Position numbers and translations under genes: made by a program. A stretch of DNA of 64,000 nucleotides from Siphonodentalium dalli. Taxonomy: Eukaryota > Mollusca > Scaphopoda > Gadilida > Siphonodentaliidae. The stretch spans positions 129,923,917 through 129,987,916 of the forward strand of contig CP136066.1 in assembly GCA_032622095.1 (NCBI GenBank). Direction: 5' to 3'. The notes under the pieces are model-generated. The model made no database searches and was not told where the DNA came from. It saw nothing but the letters and a program-made list of their open reading frames with translations. Positions 46,258-57,089 of the stretch are shown here, piece after piece (within the stretch, counting starts at the first letter, position 1; each line of letters starts with the position of its first letter).

Positions 46258-47126
46258 TGGAGAAGACCAGTATTTTCGGTTGGCGTTAAAAACTCGTTGA
46301 TTTCGTGCCTTTGTGTTCTTTCACGACCATTCCTCCTCGTACTACATATTATTCATATCATCAATTCCAGAACGAACTGCACGATACTATAAGGAAATAT
46401 ATCTCAATTCCCACCAATGCGCAAGTAACTCTACTAGCACGGATGTGCATTTGCTTCATCGGCAGTAATGTTCTGTAGAGGTAAACATTTTGTGTGTCTG
46501 CGATGTTCCATATTAATTGCAGTGTTGATTATTCAAGTGGCTACATATTGTTAACATTACACCACATTCATCGATGACGCTAAGAGAGAATAATGTTCGT
46601 GGTGCCCATATGATAACTATAATTTATCGGATTATCAAAGCCTATCGCGTAGCAGTGGTGCACTGTCAACTGGCTGTCATGAAATGAACTGTCTACCAAC
46701 TATATTTTCAATATTTCTGTGTGGTTTCATGTATTCGTGGAGAACATTTGTGTGTGATCGTACCTGGAAAAGACATTGTTTTCAACTACCCATTTGCATG
46801 TGATATAGTGTGGCCGCATGCATATGGGCGATTTGTAGCAGAAAATATATCACATGCAAATGGGCGATTTCTTAACTGGTCTATATTGGTCGAGTGTAGC
46901 CGCAAGCGTGTGGTCTGTTACTTTGTCAGTGTGGGTGCATCATGATGGCGTCCAGGTTATTCAATGACTATCCTTTTGCATGCGAGATACTAATTTGTAT
47001 GCATGTTGAGTTGGTGTTGATAGATTTGTTGTTACTATTTGACTAATTCATGTATTTATTTATTTCTCAGGTTGAGACATTAAATTGTTTAATAAACTTG
47101 GCATCCATTATCTATCACACGAAACA
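46258..47126 (+). repeat. BEL/Pao 3' LTR, intact (869 bp)
   Basis: TGGAGAAGACCAGTATTTTC to CACGAAACA. Uninterrupted, so it gives the empty sites for the MITE and the 4.9-kb element found in the 5' LTR. Confidence 0.92.
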
Positions 47127-47243
47127 CATACCAGGCCTTTTTAATAGCAAGTATATATATTAATGGTGGGGCTCATGTCGTGCATTCGACGTATCTGTAC
47201 AATCTCGACAAAATGAACTGTTGCATTTAATTTGTGACGAGTA

Positions 47244-47790
47244 TCACGATATATAACTTTTTGTCAATAACTTTTTAAACCTATTTCGAAAGGTTATGTT
47301 CTTGTTATTTTTATCCAATGAGTTCCAAATGTCAGGGAATGTGTGCTTAGGTAACACAGAACTAAAAGCAGTTCTAGGAGTTGATGCTTTTAGACTGCCT
47401 GCCTGTCGGGTATTAGCAGTTGTATAATCAAATGATTCATTGAAAGATTTGGGAAGATTTCCTCTTTTCCAGTCAAAAATATACATTGCAGCTTGTAGTT
47501 GATATAAGTCGTGGAATTTCAAAATATTTTCATACAAAAAAAATGGGTTCTGCATGACTTCTACATGATTTATTGGATATAATTCTGATTGGCCTTTTCT
47601 GTTGTTTAAAGATCTAGTGCCTCCTGTATCGGCATGACTCCAAATTGACAAACCATAGATGAGATGACTGTGGATCAAAGAGAAGTATAGTGTTTTCAGG
47701 CAGTTCTTGGGTAGTATTTGTTTTACCTTATTTATGGAATATATTGCATTGGATATTTTTTTACTTAGCATACCGGTAGCTATGTGATGT
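47244..47790 (-). pseudogene. LINE reverse transcriptase, C-terminal segment
   Basis: Open over 175 codons from 47771. Features are the thumb-like phrase LYFSLIHSHLIYGLSIWSHA, then LKFHDLYQLQAAMYIFDWKRG and a tail with PKHTFPDIWNSL. This is the standard text after the catalytic palm in Jockey/CR1-type LINEs. Upstream, the frame is open back to the TTAA at 47791-47794, where the inserted element begins. It is the downstream part of the same frame as 48982-49364. Confidence 0.88.
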
Positions 47791-48985
47791 TTAACTCTTT
47801 GATTGCCAGGGGCCGATATTATCGGCCCAAATGTCCGGTCGTTAAATTGCCAGGGCCGATATTATCGGCCATATTTGTAACCGTAATTATTTTGATCACA
47901 ACTGTATGACAATAATAAAAAAGTTTTTCAAGTTTCATAAAATTATTGTTTTAATTGTTTCTAATTAAATTTTGCAGTATATATCTTATTTTTAATCCTT
48001 TTTAAGACGTTTGAAAATTAAAATAATGAAATAAGTTTGTAAACAAAATGTAAGATCCGCAGTCGGAAATCCAAAATGGCCAACAATTTCAGAAAAATAT
48101 TTTTAGACAATTATTTATATGAAAGATCTGCATTTTACCAATGCATTAACTAATTTAAACATGATAGTATGACAACCTGACATTACAATAAAGATTATGT
48201 GTACTTTACATTGTTTTATTAGTTTTTTTAAAAGTCAAAATTGCTGTTTTTGCTGAATGAATCACCTATTTTTCAAGGTAAAACGTAATTCACTAGAACA
48301 AACGGCGTATTTTTAACTCCCACAGGCCCCAGCGTGCCTCAGTGACAGTTTAGACCACATGCTTATGTCTCATTTTTGTTATTTTATTTATAGCACAATG
48401 ATGATAAGCTTATAGTTAGAGATTTAATTATATATCACAATTTTTGTTTAGTTTTTTGAGTCAAAATTGCCATTTTCCTCAATTAAAAAACCTAGCTATT
48501 TTCGTATTAAACTGTCGCAACTAAAGTCTAAATCGGCTCCTGCATTGTGTATCTCCTCACATATGGTCAAGCTATTCCAGAACTAGACCCTAATTTACTC
48601 TTACAATTAAGTTTTTAAAATGAGAAAGACAGTAGAAAGATTTATCAGATCATCATCGTTGGAATACTGTCTCAGAAAACCAATATTGAATATAGTAGGT
48701 TGTGGGCCATTTTTCAATTGGATTATTGCAAAAAAAATCCTTATTTGGAGTTATTTCCCTTGGGTGACAAGGAGTTATGCCCCTTAATTGTCGTGAATAT
48801 TCTTCGGCAAAATATTCACCCGCAATTCTTTGGCTAATCACCTACATACATGTTCTTGATATTTGAATCATTATTTCATAAGAAGAAGACTATTATTGTA
48901 TCATACTTTTCCACAATAAAATCAGTTTTCTCATAAATTCTCTGGCAATTTAGGTGTAAAATTAGCTCGGCAACGAAAGAGTTAA
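47791..48985. mobile_element. 1.19-kb TTAA-flanked DNA element (piggyBac-like, non-autonomous) in the LINE
   Basis: Flanked by TTAA on both sides (47791-47794 and 48982-48985). Inner ends are CTCTTTGATTGCC and, inverted, CTCTTTCGTTGCC. Dropping the element and one TTAA joins the two LINE segments in the same frame, strong evidence for precise TTAA duplication as in piggyBac. Near the left end a block TTGCCAGGGGCCGATATTAT / TTGCCAGGGCCGATATTATC is repeated, each with the palindrome GGCCGATATTATCGGCC. No transposase is encoded. Confidence 0.88.
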
Positions 48986-49340
48986 AGGTGAGATTCTCAT
49001 CAATTATAATAACAAGAAATTTTAGAGATTGTTCAGAACTTGCATTAACTACTCGCGTTAAGGGCTTGTCATTCAATTTTATTTTAAGATTATTCCATTT
49101 GAAATCATTACTGGTGGGATGTAATAACATGTATTTACTTTTTGATGCATTAATTGCTAATTTGTTGCTACAACACCAATGATGGATTTTGATCAATTCC
49201 GAATTAACTTGCTTTTCAATTTGCCAACAGTTGTGGCCGGATAAATGAAGAGTCGTATCATCTGCAAAAGAGAGGAGATTTAAGCATGTGCTATTTGGCA
49301 TATCATTGACATATATAAGAAATAGAATGGGTAAACCAGC
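48982..49340 (-). pseudogene. LINE reverse transcriptase, palm segment with FADD
   Basis: Contains PILFLIYVNDMPN and LLSFADDTTLHLSG, the catalytic Y/FADD motif, followed by NKLAINASKSKYMLLHP and LKFLVIIIDENLTF. These are motifs C to E of a LINE polymerase. The frame continues into the inserted element for some codons, which is why the open frame there extends to 48876. It is truncated upstream of motif B. Confidence 0.88.
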
Positions 49341-50577
49341 AAACCTCCAACAATTTCTTCTCATTTTATGTACAAGGAACTAACTGTGTTCAGGCACATG
49401 CCTTTAATACTGTGTTGCCATATATATGTTAACATTGCGTGTTTCTATATTAGTTTGGGAGAAAATCTCGTAAATGTTCACCAGTTAGAAGGTGCATATA
49501 CTAGATATTTATTTTGTTTCACAATTATATGACGTTAAAAGAAAGTTGTGATGTAGTTTTCCCGACCGACCGCTTTAATAAATGGCCATCTCATTATTAC
49601 CACATGTACTGAGAATATACCTAATTTCAGGGGAGGTACTAGTAATCCCGGCCATTGACGATAACTCTGCTAGTTGCATAAGGTCCATTGCATCATCACT
49701 ACATCAGGTTCAAGGTGACAGGTTTCTCGGAATCCGCTAGCTATTATTACTTTTATCAAACTTAATAGCCATTCCATCTTTTTCAAATGACTTGACAATT
49801 TATGATGGACATGATCAATGCATGGAATTAGAAATGTGCCGATATATCGCAACTCGGTCAACCTCGATGTGTTAGGTTCATGAGGCTCACGGGGGAATTG
49901 TTGTGAGTACTGATTATTTGTTTTTCTTTATGATAACAAAAGTTCATATTCACTGCACATTAACACAGGGATATACTTAAGTAAACTCACCAAATTGCAA
50001 TGTGAAAAATCCAAAGAAATTTAAAATTTGTTTTATTTTTAATTTAAATTGACTTGTGTCAATATGTGGCGAGGTACCATGTGGCAAGCCGTTTTCAAAA
50101 TTTAATAATTCTTACTTGATTACAATTATACTGAATGAAACAACATTTCTTGGCCGCAATAGACACAAAGGTTTTTTTAATTTATTTATTTTACATGAAA
50201 CACTGATCAGCTGATTGTAGGTCAAGGTGATATTTATTGAGCTGGTCAGAAATAAACAAAACGTAGATGGCATACATATGGTTTTGTCATCAATCAATCA
50301 ATCGGTGATCAAAATATAGATTAGTTTGACGAATAAAGCAGACATTTGTAACATTCTACTTGATTGTGTATTTTATGCATCATTACACCACATAACAATT
50401 GCTTAACACATTGATAAACGCACCCAATTTCAATGGCTTTGCCACTGATGATCTAATTGTTGAGAACAAAAACAAACTTACCTATTTGTGTGTTGTTTAT
50501 ATTAATTTTTCTAAAATATCATAGATAAAACCAAACTAAAATATTAACCATAATATACTATGAGGGGATTTACAACT
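49341..50577. other. No gene seen
   Basis: Intronic AT-rich DNA without recognised coding or repeat structure. Confidence 0.5.
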
Positions 50578-50593
50578 CGGGGGGGGGGGGGGG
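50578..50593. repeat. Poly-G run (~15-16 bp)
   Basis: A homopolymer in otherwise AT-rich DNA; length may be a sequencing estimate. Confidence 0.9.
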
Positions 50594-50867
50594 AATTCTG
50601 ACTAATAAACTAATAAAATTAATTTAAGATAAAACAACTATGATGTGACAAAAATATTGATTTCTTTTCAATAATTTGACGTCGGAAGAGTTGCGTTGGA
50701 TGGGATGGTGACGTTATCACCTTTTAGTGTTGGCTGTGTGACTTTGATAATATTTGGTTAATATGCAATCTACATTGTTTTCAATGCATCTATGGGTGTT
50801 TAGAAGAGTCAGATGCCAAAAAACATACTGAAAATTTCACTCAGAAACATTTATTGCACTCTCACCT

Positions 50868-51057
50868 GCCGAATAATAGTGCATGCATGATTATTTAATT
50901 TCAGTCAAAAATACAACCCTGCACTATTATTTATAGGCAATGAGACATATAGTGAAATTGCCTGCACTATTATTAATTTCAGCAAAAAATACAGCCCTGC
51001 ACTATTATTTGGCCTGCACTATTATTTGGCCTACACTATTATTCGGCAGATGAGAGT
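50868..51057. mobile_element. MITE-like inverted repeat with CACTATTATT subrepeats (copy 3)
   Basis: CTCTCACCTGCCGAATAATA at the left is mirrored by TATTATTCGGCAGATGAGAG at the right. The unit CTGCACTATTATTTGGC occurs tandemly near the right end, and CCCTGCACTATTATT occurs twice inside. It is related in design to 1176-1352. It ends 31 bp from the SNAP-25 exon at 51089, on the intron side of the donor. Confidence 0.78.
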
Positions 51058-51088
51058 AATTAACAAGATGCAGTTATAGGATACATAC

Positions 51089-51223
51089 TTTTGTACATAA
51101 CCTCCTGATGGTCCCGACATACCACTGTCAACCACTATCCGCGGCCCATTGGAGTTCACTTTTCCATCATCATTGGCTTTCCATGTTTTATTATAATCAG
51201 ATCCCTTCTCAAAGCTCTTCATT
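51089..51223 (-). CDS. SNAP25: SNAP-25-type t-SNARE, linker exon
   Basis: A strong minus-strand acceptor (TTTTTTGTTCTTCCCAG) is followed by one base, 44 codons and two bases before GTATGT. Translation: MKSFEKGSDYNKTWKANDDG, then KVNSNGPRIVVDSG and MSGPSGGYVQ. The split last codon is completed as Lys by the exon at 30676, which continues ITHDARED, the expected GGY/F-x-x-I-T-DARE junction of SNAP-25. This is the region just after the cysteine cluster that is palmitoylated in the family; the cluster itself would be in the preceding exon, which I could not find up to 64000. The internal Met is not the start. Confidence 0.93.
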
Positions 51224-51413
51224 CTGGGAAGAACAAAAAATCATTGGATATAAACTATAACTTATTTACTAAATATTAATATAGGTCTGCATATGTTTAT
51301 AAGTAGCAGAATTGTGATTTTTTTTTTTGTCCAAGGATTCATACATACCAGTAGCACTGTGACAGGCTCCTTACAATGCCCAAAAATCTAGGTTATAAAT
51401 ATTTGTAACAACC
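51224..51413 (-). other. Intron upstream of the SNAP-25 linker exon
   Basis: The polypyrimidine tract directly precedes the acceptor. Remaining SNAP-25 exons should be on the minus strand at higher coordinates. Confidence 0.6.
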
Positions 51414-51575
51414 AATGAAAGTGTCAATGACATTGTAGCTCAACTTGGAGAGAGGATAATTTTATGTTTTACAGTCAATTAGGAATTAGGAATGCGAAAA
51501 GTTAAAATGTTTTACTTTAAAAGTAGATGTCAACATGTCACATACATGTATATATATAAAGTAAAATCCAAAATT
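51414..51575 (+). repeat. Mobile minisatellite family F1, copy E (5' fragment)
   Basis: Starts AATGAAAGTGTCAATGACAT TGTAGCTCAACTTGG like the other F1 copies, then decays after TAAAGTAAAATCCAAAATTCC. There is no array and no 3' end. Confidence 0.8.
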
Positions 51576-51689
51576 CCTAGTTATCACCACCACTCATCGA
51601 CCCAAAGATGTAAGACTATAAAGCGGAGAGGTAGTTCCATAAATGTTTCTTTAATTAGGATACTCGGTGAATTTGTTGTATGAAAAAGA

Positions 51690-52510
51690 GCAAAAGTCTC
51701 CTAGATCCGCCCTTATTTAACAATTCAATACTGTTAATCAGATCTGATTCCCAATCATCCGAGGTCCCGAGACCAGATCAAATGCAAACTTTGAGACTTA
51801 AAGCCAAATGGTTTCATGGCATCATTTGAGAGAAGTTGAGAACTTTACATTCCCTTGTTCCTCCCCTATTTGACCAGATGGCATCATTTTGAACAAATCT
51901 GAATCTTATTCACTGAAAGACCATCATGTGATGTACATAGAGTTATGGGGTGGACAGGAAGGGTCATGTCTGGTGCCTTCATAGATAGAATGACCTTGAC
52001 CTTCAACATTTGGAAAATAAATTTGTACACAACACATGGTCTCCTCATTAGAACAACTATGCCAAATTTCAATATATTCCAATAAAGCATCACGATGTTG
52101 TGGAGCTGACACGAAGGGTGAAAGAAAATATGACTGGTGCAAATGAAGCCTAAGTTTGAAAGCACCCTGTGACCTTGACCCTTACAAACCACAATGCAAA
52201 CATATCGTGACACATTTGTCACCCTTAGGTTAACCATCACACCTTGTTTCGTTGAAATCATGTGATGTACACAAAAGTTATGGAGTGGACACGAAGGGTA
52301 GTATCTGATCGAGACCTTGTTCTGTGACCTTGACCTTCAACAACAGGGAAACAAATTTGTGCGAGACATATCGTTTCCTCATTAGGAACATCTATGGCAA
52401 GTTTCAACGGAATCCAATAAAGCAACTCGATGTTATGGACAAGAGATGGGCTGTCATCCGGTGCATACCCCCTTGCAGCATACCACCTGGTGTGGGCAGA
52501 TCTATAACCT
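51690..52510 (-). repeat. Degenerate tandem repeat family F6 (TGACCTTGACCTTCAAC)
   Basis: Blocks starting CATGTGATGTACA at about 51925 and 52258 are about 335 bp apart. Each has ACACGAAGGGT or GACAGGAAGGGT, TGACCTTGACCTTCAACA, TCCTCATTAGRAACA and TCCAATAAAGCA. Frames on the minus strand across this region share phrases only because the DNA repeats. The upstream part (51690-51900) has the F3/F4-like CATTTTGAACAAATCTGAAT phrase. Confidence 0.65.
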
Positions 52511-52839
52511 ATGACTGATATACTCAGACAGATGGACCCAAAAACCTTCATTTTCATATAAACAAAGATGAATAACTATAGAACGAAAAACCAAAACAAA
52601 ATAGTTGAACAAGATGGCTGCTGCATGGTGACCATGTTTTTCAATGAAATACGGAAATATTTTATGGCTCCATCTAGAGGTCACCCAAAAGATCATGAGA
52701 AGTTTGGTGACGATTGAATGAGGGATGTCATTTGTAGGGAGTGTCAAAAGATTTAGTAATGTAAAAAGTAAAACACAATGCAGCAAAGATTTTCTAGTCC
52801 ACTGTTAATAGCATGTCATGTGTATTTTTGAAACATTTT
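52511..52839. other. No gene seen; F1-like fragment
   Basis: AACAAGATGGCTGCTGCATG GTGACCATGTTTTT near 52608 and AAAAGATTTAGTAATGTAAAA near 52745 look like one decayed F1 monomer. Confidence 0.5.
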
Positions 52840-53159
52840 TAAAAAAATTAGAAAACTTAAAAAAAAACTTAAAAAAAATTTAAATTGAGCAAAGAGTTCA
52901 ATCTTAATTAAATAAAAAAAAATGGCCATAACTCAGTTAAAAATAGTTGGATCAAACCCATCTTCAAACTCTATCTGTCTATTGGGTTGAGAAATTCATA
53001 TCCAAAATTTGGTTCCGATTAGATAGAAAATGCTTGAGTTTTCGCATCATGCATAAAGTGTCTATGGACAGACGGATGGATGGACAGGCGGACTAATGAC
53101 GAGTGGTCAATCCGGATGTCGACACATTGTTTACCATACTATGGTATGCGTAAACATAA
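52840..53159 (+). mobile_element. Mobile minisatellite family F2, copy 3
   Basis: A/T zone, AATTGAGCAAAGAGTTCAAT, one monomer (ATGGCCATAACTCAGTTAAA), tract GGACAGACGGATGGATGGAC and hairpin GTTTACCATAC...GTATGCGTAAAC plus ATAA. Confidence 0.8.
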
Positions 53160-53396
53160 AAATTCATTGACATCAGATTCTTGTTGATATCAAGGACGAA
53201 AGTCATCAACATAAGTCCATGTCTTCCATAAATCAGTAATTCAGGTTCAAACTTTCAAGATGAGCGAATGTCTGAAAGGGTCCTAAAATGTGGACGTCAA
53301 ATAATAGGAAATTCAGAAAACCATCCCCTAATATATACGGCAGGGCACAAAGTTTTTTGCTGAAAATATGCAGGTTGTTTTAATACTGTTATCATT
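53160..53396. other. No gene seen
   Basis: Short interval with no recognised structure. Confidence 0.5.
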
Positions 53397-54793
53397 TATG
53401 CCCTAAGTAAATGACCCATTAACTGCAGTTATAATCCGTTTACAACTGGGGTTAAACCGTAACCGCAGTTATTTGCCGTAACTGCGGTGGCATCGCAGTT
53501 ACATGCGGTTAGGTTACCGCTGTTAATAACCTTTAACTGCGGTTACACCGCACGTAAACGTTAACCTTCCGGTATTTGAATATTTAATGGGAAAGAGAGG
53601 GGTACTACCCATGCATCTACCAGTGTATGTTATCGTTTTGTGTTTTAGCGATCACGGCAAAGTGGTAACTTCATAATCGACCAGGAGTTGATTGTATGTT
53701 TTTGTTATCACCATCGGTACTCAACACGATATATTTTATGTTTTAATCCCGACTTGTTGAAAACTAATTTTGAGGTATATGTTCTAGTATACGTCCGTTG
53801 TTCGGCTTGAGAAAAAATACATGCTTATGTTTGAAGCAAAGTAGAGTGCTGAATTTAATACTAGTAATAGTACATACGCAATTCACGAATCTAGCTGACG
53901 TGTCACGTTTGTAGTTAATTATGATTATATAGCAACAAATGCAAGATCGGAAAACTTAAATATCGGTTTCCGATATCCGAATAATGCCCGACGTTTGAAG
54001 AGTGCGGTTGTTCCGTTTAAACGCATTTTTGTTTCCCTCACTTTACATTTATGATGCATGTGTGGGACTCTAACCCCCACTTTATATTATTATATAATTA
54101 TCCACTCGAATCCGTTTGAAATTCAGTGGCCATTTGATCCGTTTGAATGCGTTTTGCGGTTGTTCCATTTTAAACGCGTTTCCTTACATTGAAAGTGAAC
54201 GGCACTCATCAGCTAAATTGTCGAATAATTATATTTATATATAATTATATAAATATTTATTTTATCGATGGTTAAAGTCAAAAATGGGACGTAAGAATTC
54301 CGATTACCCGTCGGGGTTAGCCCAACTGTTATTTTCACCAAAAGGCTACTATAAAGTATACAACATTATTACAGTATAAAAAGAAATCCAAAAATAAATA
54401 AAACACACAAAAACACTTTTATTTTTTCACACCATACATCACAATCTTCCGTTTACCCAAAACATAAAATATTGGTATATGAATGTCTGTTCTATTTATC
54501 CAAAATAAATAGAAGATCCACAACAAAAAATATTGATATTGAAAGGGACACTGCCATGTTATTTGTGCTAACTTGTCTAACGAGCATGGCAACTAAAACA
54601 TGACACGCCATATGGTATCTGTTCCATTGAGAGCTACATATACCGGTTTAACCGCGACGTATCCGTTTTAACCGCACAATTTATTCGGTTCTCTTGCGTT
54701 TTAAACGCATCTTATAACCGCGGTTAGGTTAAAACGGAACGCAGTTAAACTGGGGTGCCACTTCAGTTAGATGGGCCATTTACTTAGGGCATA
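53397..54793. mobile_element. 1.4-kb TIR element with ACCGCGGTTA-rich ends
   Basis: TTATGCCCTAAGTAAATGAC at the left is mirrored by CATTTACTTAGGGCATAA at the right; both continue with CAGTT/AACTG and dense CCGCAGTTA, AACCGCGGTTA and TTTTAACCGC words. The interior repeats CCGTTTAAACGCATTTT and CCATTTTAAACGCGTTT. No transposase and no clear target duplication. The clustered subterminal motifs are like transposase-binding arrays of hAT or other cut-and-paste elements. Confidence 0.72.
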
Positions 54794-55339
54794 ACAGTAG
54801 GTCAACTTGAAATTGAGGTACATGTATAGCCATTACTGTGGAGTGTGGAGCTGCTAACCTATGTCTGTGAATTTATTCCATTCTGCTATTCATGTGCCAC
54901 ACTGTATGTTAAGATTATCACAAAATTTATATTCACTGTAAATTACTATGGGAATGACGGAACTAACTAACAATGTAAGTCGATCCAATGAGTGAAACGC
55001 CAAAACGAGATTGATGATTCTGTCTGGGAACTACGAAAACCCAATCAATGCCGTCAATCGGAAGCACCAACCTGGATAATCGATTAGGCTGCCCTTGAGA
55101 CGGAAAGGACTTTGACGATGAATTAGAATGTGATTACATACACACGAGAGCCTATTTCCACAATGAAGTTACTACTCTGCTGGCAGCACTTGGCATATCA
55201 CAATTTAAAACAAAGTATATAAAGTGATTATTTCCACTTACCACAAGCCTGAAGCGACTGAAGGTATTTAAATTGTAAGATGTCGAAGGTCAATAAAATA
55301 ATTTAAAAGAGAAATTGAATAAGTCATGATTCACTGTTT
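54794..55339. other. No gene supported
   Basis: A less AT-rich stretch at 54955-55130 has no recognisable coding. On the minus strand GGCTTGTG-GTAAGT near 55240 is a good donor-like site and could end an untranslated exon, but nothing else supports it. Confidence 0.4.
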
Positions 55340-55927
55340 CCAGCGCTACTATTTTGATAATTACTATGGAGGGAAAGAGTTATGTTCCTGACTACGCCCC
55401 TATTTTCACGACCGGGTGACTCCATTTGAACAAATCTGAATCCCAGTCACCTAGGGACTATTCCCCAACAAATATGACTCCATTAGGTCTTGTGGTTCAG
55501 AATAAGAAGACATTTTAAGAATTACTATGGAGGGAAAGAGTTAGGGCTCTGGCTCCGGACCCTATTTTACCTGGTGAACAAATTTGAATCCCAGTCAAAT
55601 AAGGACCCTCCATACCAAATATAAGCTAAATTGGCCAGATCGTTCTTGAGAAGAAGTCGTTTTAAGAATTACTATTGAGGGAAAGAGTCATGTCCCTGGC
55701 TCTGCCCCTATTTGACCTGGTGACCCCATTTGAACAAATCTGAATCCCAGTCAGGTCCAGGGAACATCTATACCAAATATGAACCTGTTCAGTCTTATGG
55801 TTCTGGAGAAGACATTTAAAGAATTGTTGACTGATGGATGGACGGGCAACATGACGGAACAACGTATGGACAGACAGAGAAGCCGATTCCAGTATCCCCC
55901 TCACAACTCGTTGGAGGGGATATAATT
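55340..55927 (+). mobile_element. Mobile minisatellite family F4
   Basis: Three monomers of about 150-165 bp (TTACTATGGAGGGAAAGAGT at 55361 and 55523 and TTACTATTGAGGGAAAGAGT at 55669; CATTTGAACAAATCTGAATC in two of them). Then come GGATGGACGGGCAACATGAC and a 3' hairpin TATCCCCCTC...GAGGGGATA followed by TAATT. Monomers are related to F3 but the terminal hairpin is different. Confidence 0.8.
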
Positions 55928-56894
55928 ATGTGAGATTTATTTATACCAACAAAAGACACCATGACTTTCAAGATCAAAATAAGGGACAATCATAAACAGA
56001 TAGGTTCTAATATGTGATAATTAGACAGTTATTGAGACTCACCTGACTGAGGAGATTGACAATTTGACTTGATTCAAAGTGATGTTAAAATATATTCTGT
56101 AATTAATACTCTCACACATAACAAGTTGTAAATTTCAAAGCAAATGTTTATTTAGAAGAAAACCACAAAACTCTCTCCTCAATAGACAACATACTCCATT
56201 CATGACTCGCACCCTTAGTCTAATAGTTACGTCATGTCAAGTGATAATTAATATACTAATAGCATCAAAATTTTTGGAAGGATTAGTATTAAAGTTTGGC
56301 AAGATTGATAAATCTTGGTTGGTTAGTATCTACATACTAAATTAGCATACACTGCACATTATTAACATAGATTAAAGTGGTTAAATAAACAATCCCTATA
56401 TCTAAGTTATAAATAACAATATAAAAATCTGAATATATTGAATCTGTGAGATGGCCCCCAATTTGAACAAATCTGAATCACAATTATCTAGCAAGTACAA
56501 GGTCAACCAGCCTGCTGTCAACCTTAATAGATGGCTTTATTTGGAGGGCATTAATATTTTTGGCCTGCTATAAGTAAGATGTACAGATTAGAAGTTGCTA
56601 TGTACATGCACATAGTATAAGCCGAATACATTAACACTAAAAATTGCCATAATCTAGAAAACATGGCTGACAAAACCTGTTGCATGTGGATATCCTTCAT
56701 CCCATTGTAGTTCATGAATATTCCAAATACCATTCACATATAAACGAAGATGAATACGGGGACATACATACTTTTTGAATCTGAGGGTCATAGCCTGGGG
56801 AGAAATGTGGCTTGTGGATATGGTTCGCCCCAAACTGTCTCATGACAATACTAATGATCATTCAAACATGACCTAAGATGACGAAGATCCAAAA
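55928..56894. other. No gene seen
   Basis: AT-rich, with a fragment of the F4 phrase (ATTTGAACAAATCTGAATCA) near 56460. No coding recognised. Confidence 0.5.
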
Positions 56895-56940
56895 CTAGAG
56901 ACCGATCATGATCGGCAGACACTTTTAAACCATACCTTCA
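56895..56940. repeat. Interspersed repeat R1, diverged end
   Basis: ACTAGAGACCGATCATGATC GGCAGA keeps the R1 terminal hairpin with ACCGAT-CATG-ATCGGC, then AACCATACCTTC. Confidence 0.65.
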
Positions 56941-57089
56941 AACATACTGATTACCACAATCATAACCATTAATCTAGAACTGAATATATTTATATACACA
57001 CAAAAAGTGAATATGATTGGAAAGAAACATCACATGGCAAAAGACCAGATATGACTTTTCTATGTTGAACAGTATATTAATATTTTTTT

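Larger units (their letters stand above)
37453..47126 (+). mobile_element. BEL/Pao-type LTR retrotransposon, deleted and nested-into
   Basis: Order: 5' LTR (37453-38247 plus 43193-43673), gag and protease relics (43688-45680), and 3' LTR (46258-47126). Removing a 390-bp MITE and a 4.9-kb TIR element gives a 5' LTR collinear with the 869-bp 3' LTR, and both LTRs start TGG and end ACA. Reverse transcriptase, RNase H and integrase are absent: only about 580 bp separate the protease relic from the 3' LTR. Target duplications do not match (AACTCA left, CATACC right), so one flank was probably rearranged. The element lies in the SNAP-25 intron, antisense to the gene. Confidence 0.88.
47127..49340 (-). 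mobile_element. LINE retrotransposon relic, 5'-truncated and split by a TTAA element
   Basis: The minus strand carries the end of a reverse transcriptase and the following C-terminal region in two pieces, 49340-48982 and 47794-47244, plus about 100 bp of 3' UTR-like sequence. The 5' end is truncated within the polymerase, just before PILFLIYVND, as is usual for dead-on-arrival LINE copies. Family is Jockey/CR1-like by wording, not certain. The 3' end meets the BEL/Pao 3' LTR at 47126. Confidence 0.85.
30677..51088 (-). other. SNAP-25 intron (20.4 kb), a transposon trap
   Basis: Donor side: GTACAAAA then GTATGT. Acceptor side: TTGATAG then AATAACAC. Within it lie an F3 copy, repeat R1, an F2 copy, AAGCTTGG arrays, the nested BEL/Pao complex, a split LINE and a MITE. 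The flanking exons join in phase (2+1 bases), which supports treating the whole block as intron. Confidence 0.85.

Noticed and set aside
55230-55262. Minus-strand donor GGCTTGTG-GTAAGT as a SNAP-25 5' exon
   Set aside because: The upstream text does not match the SNAP-25 first SNARE helix or Cys cluster; a lone donor is weak evidence.
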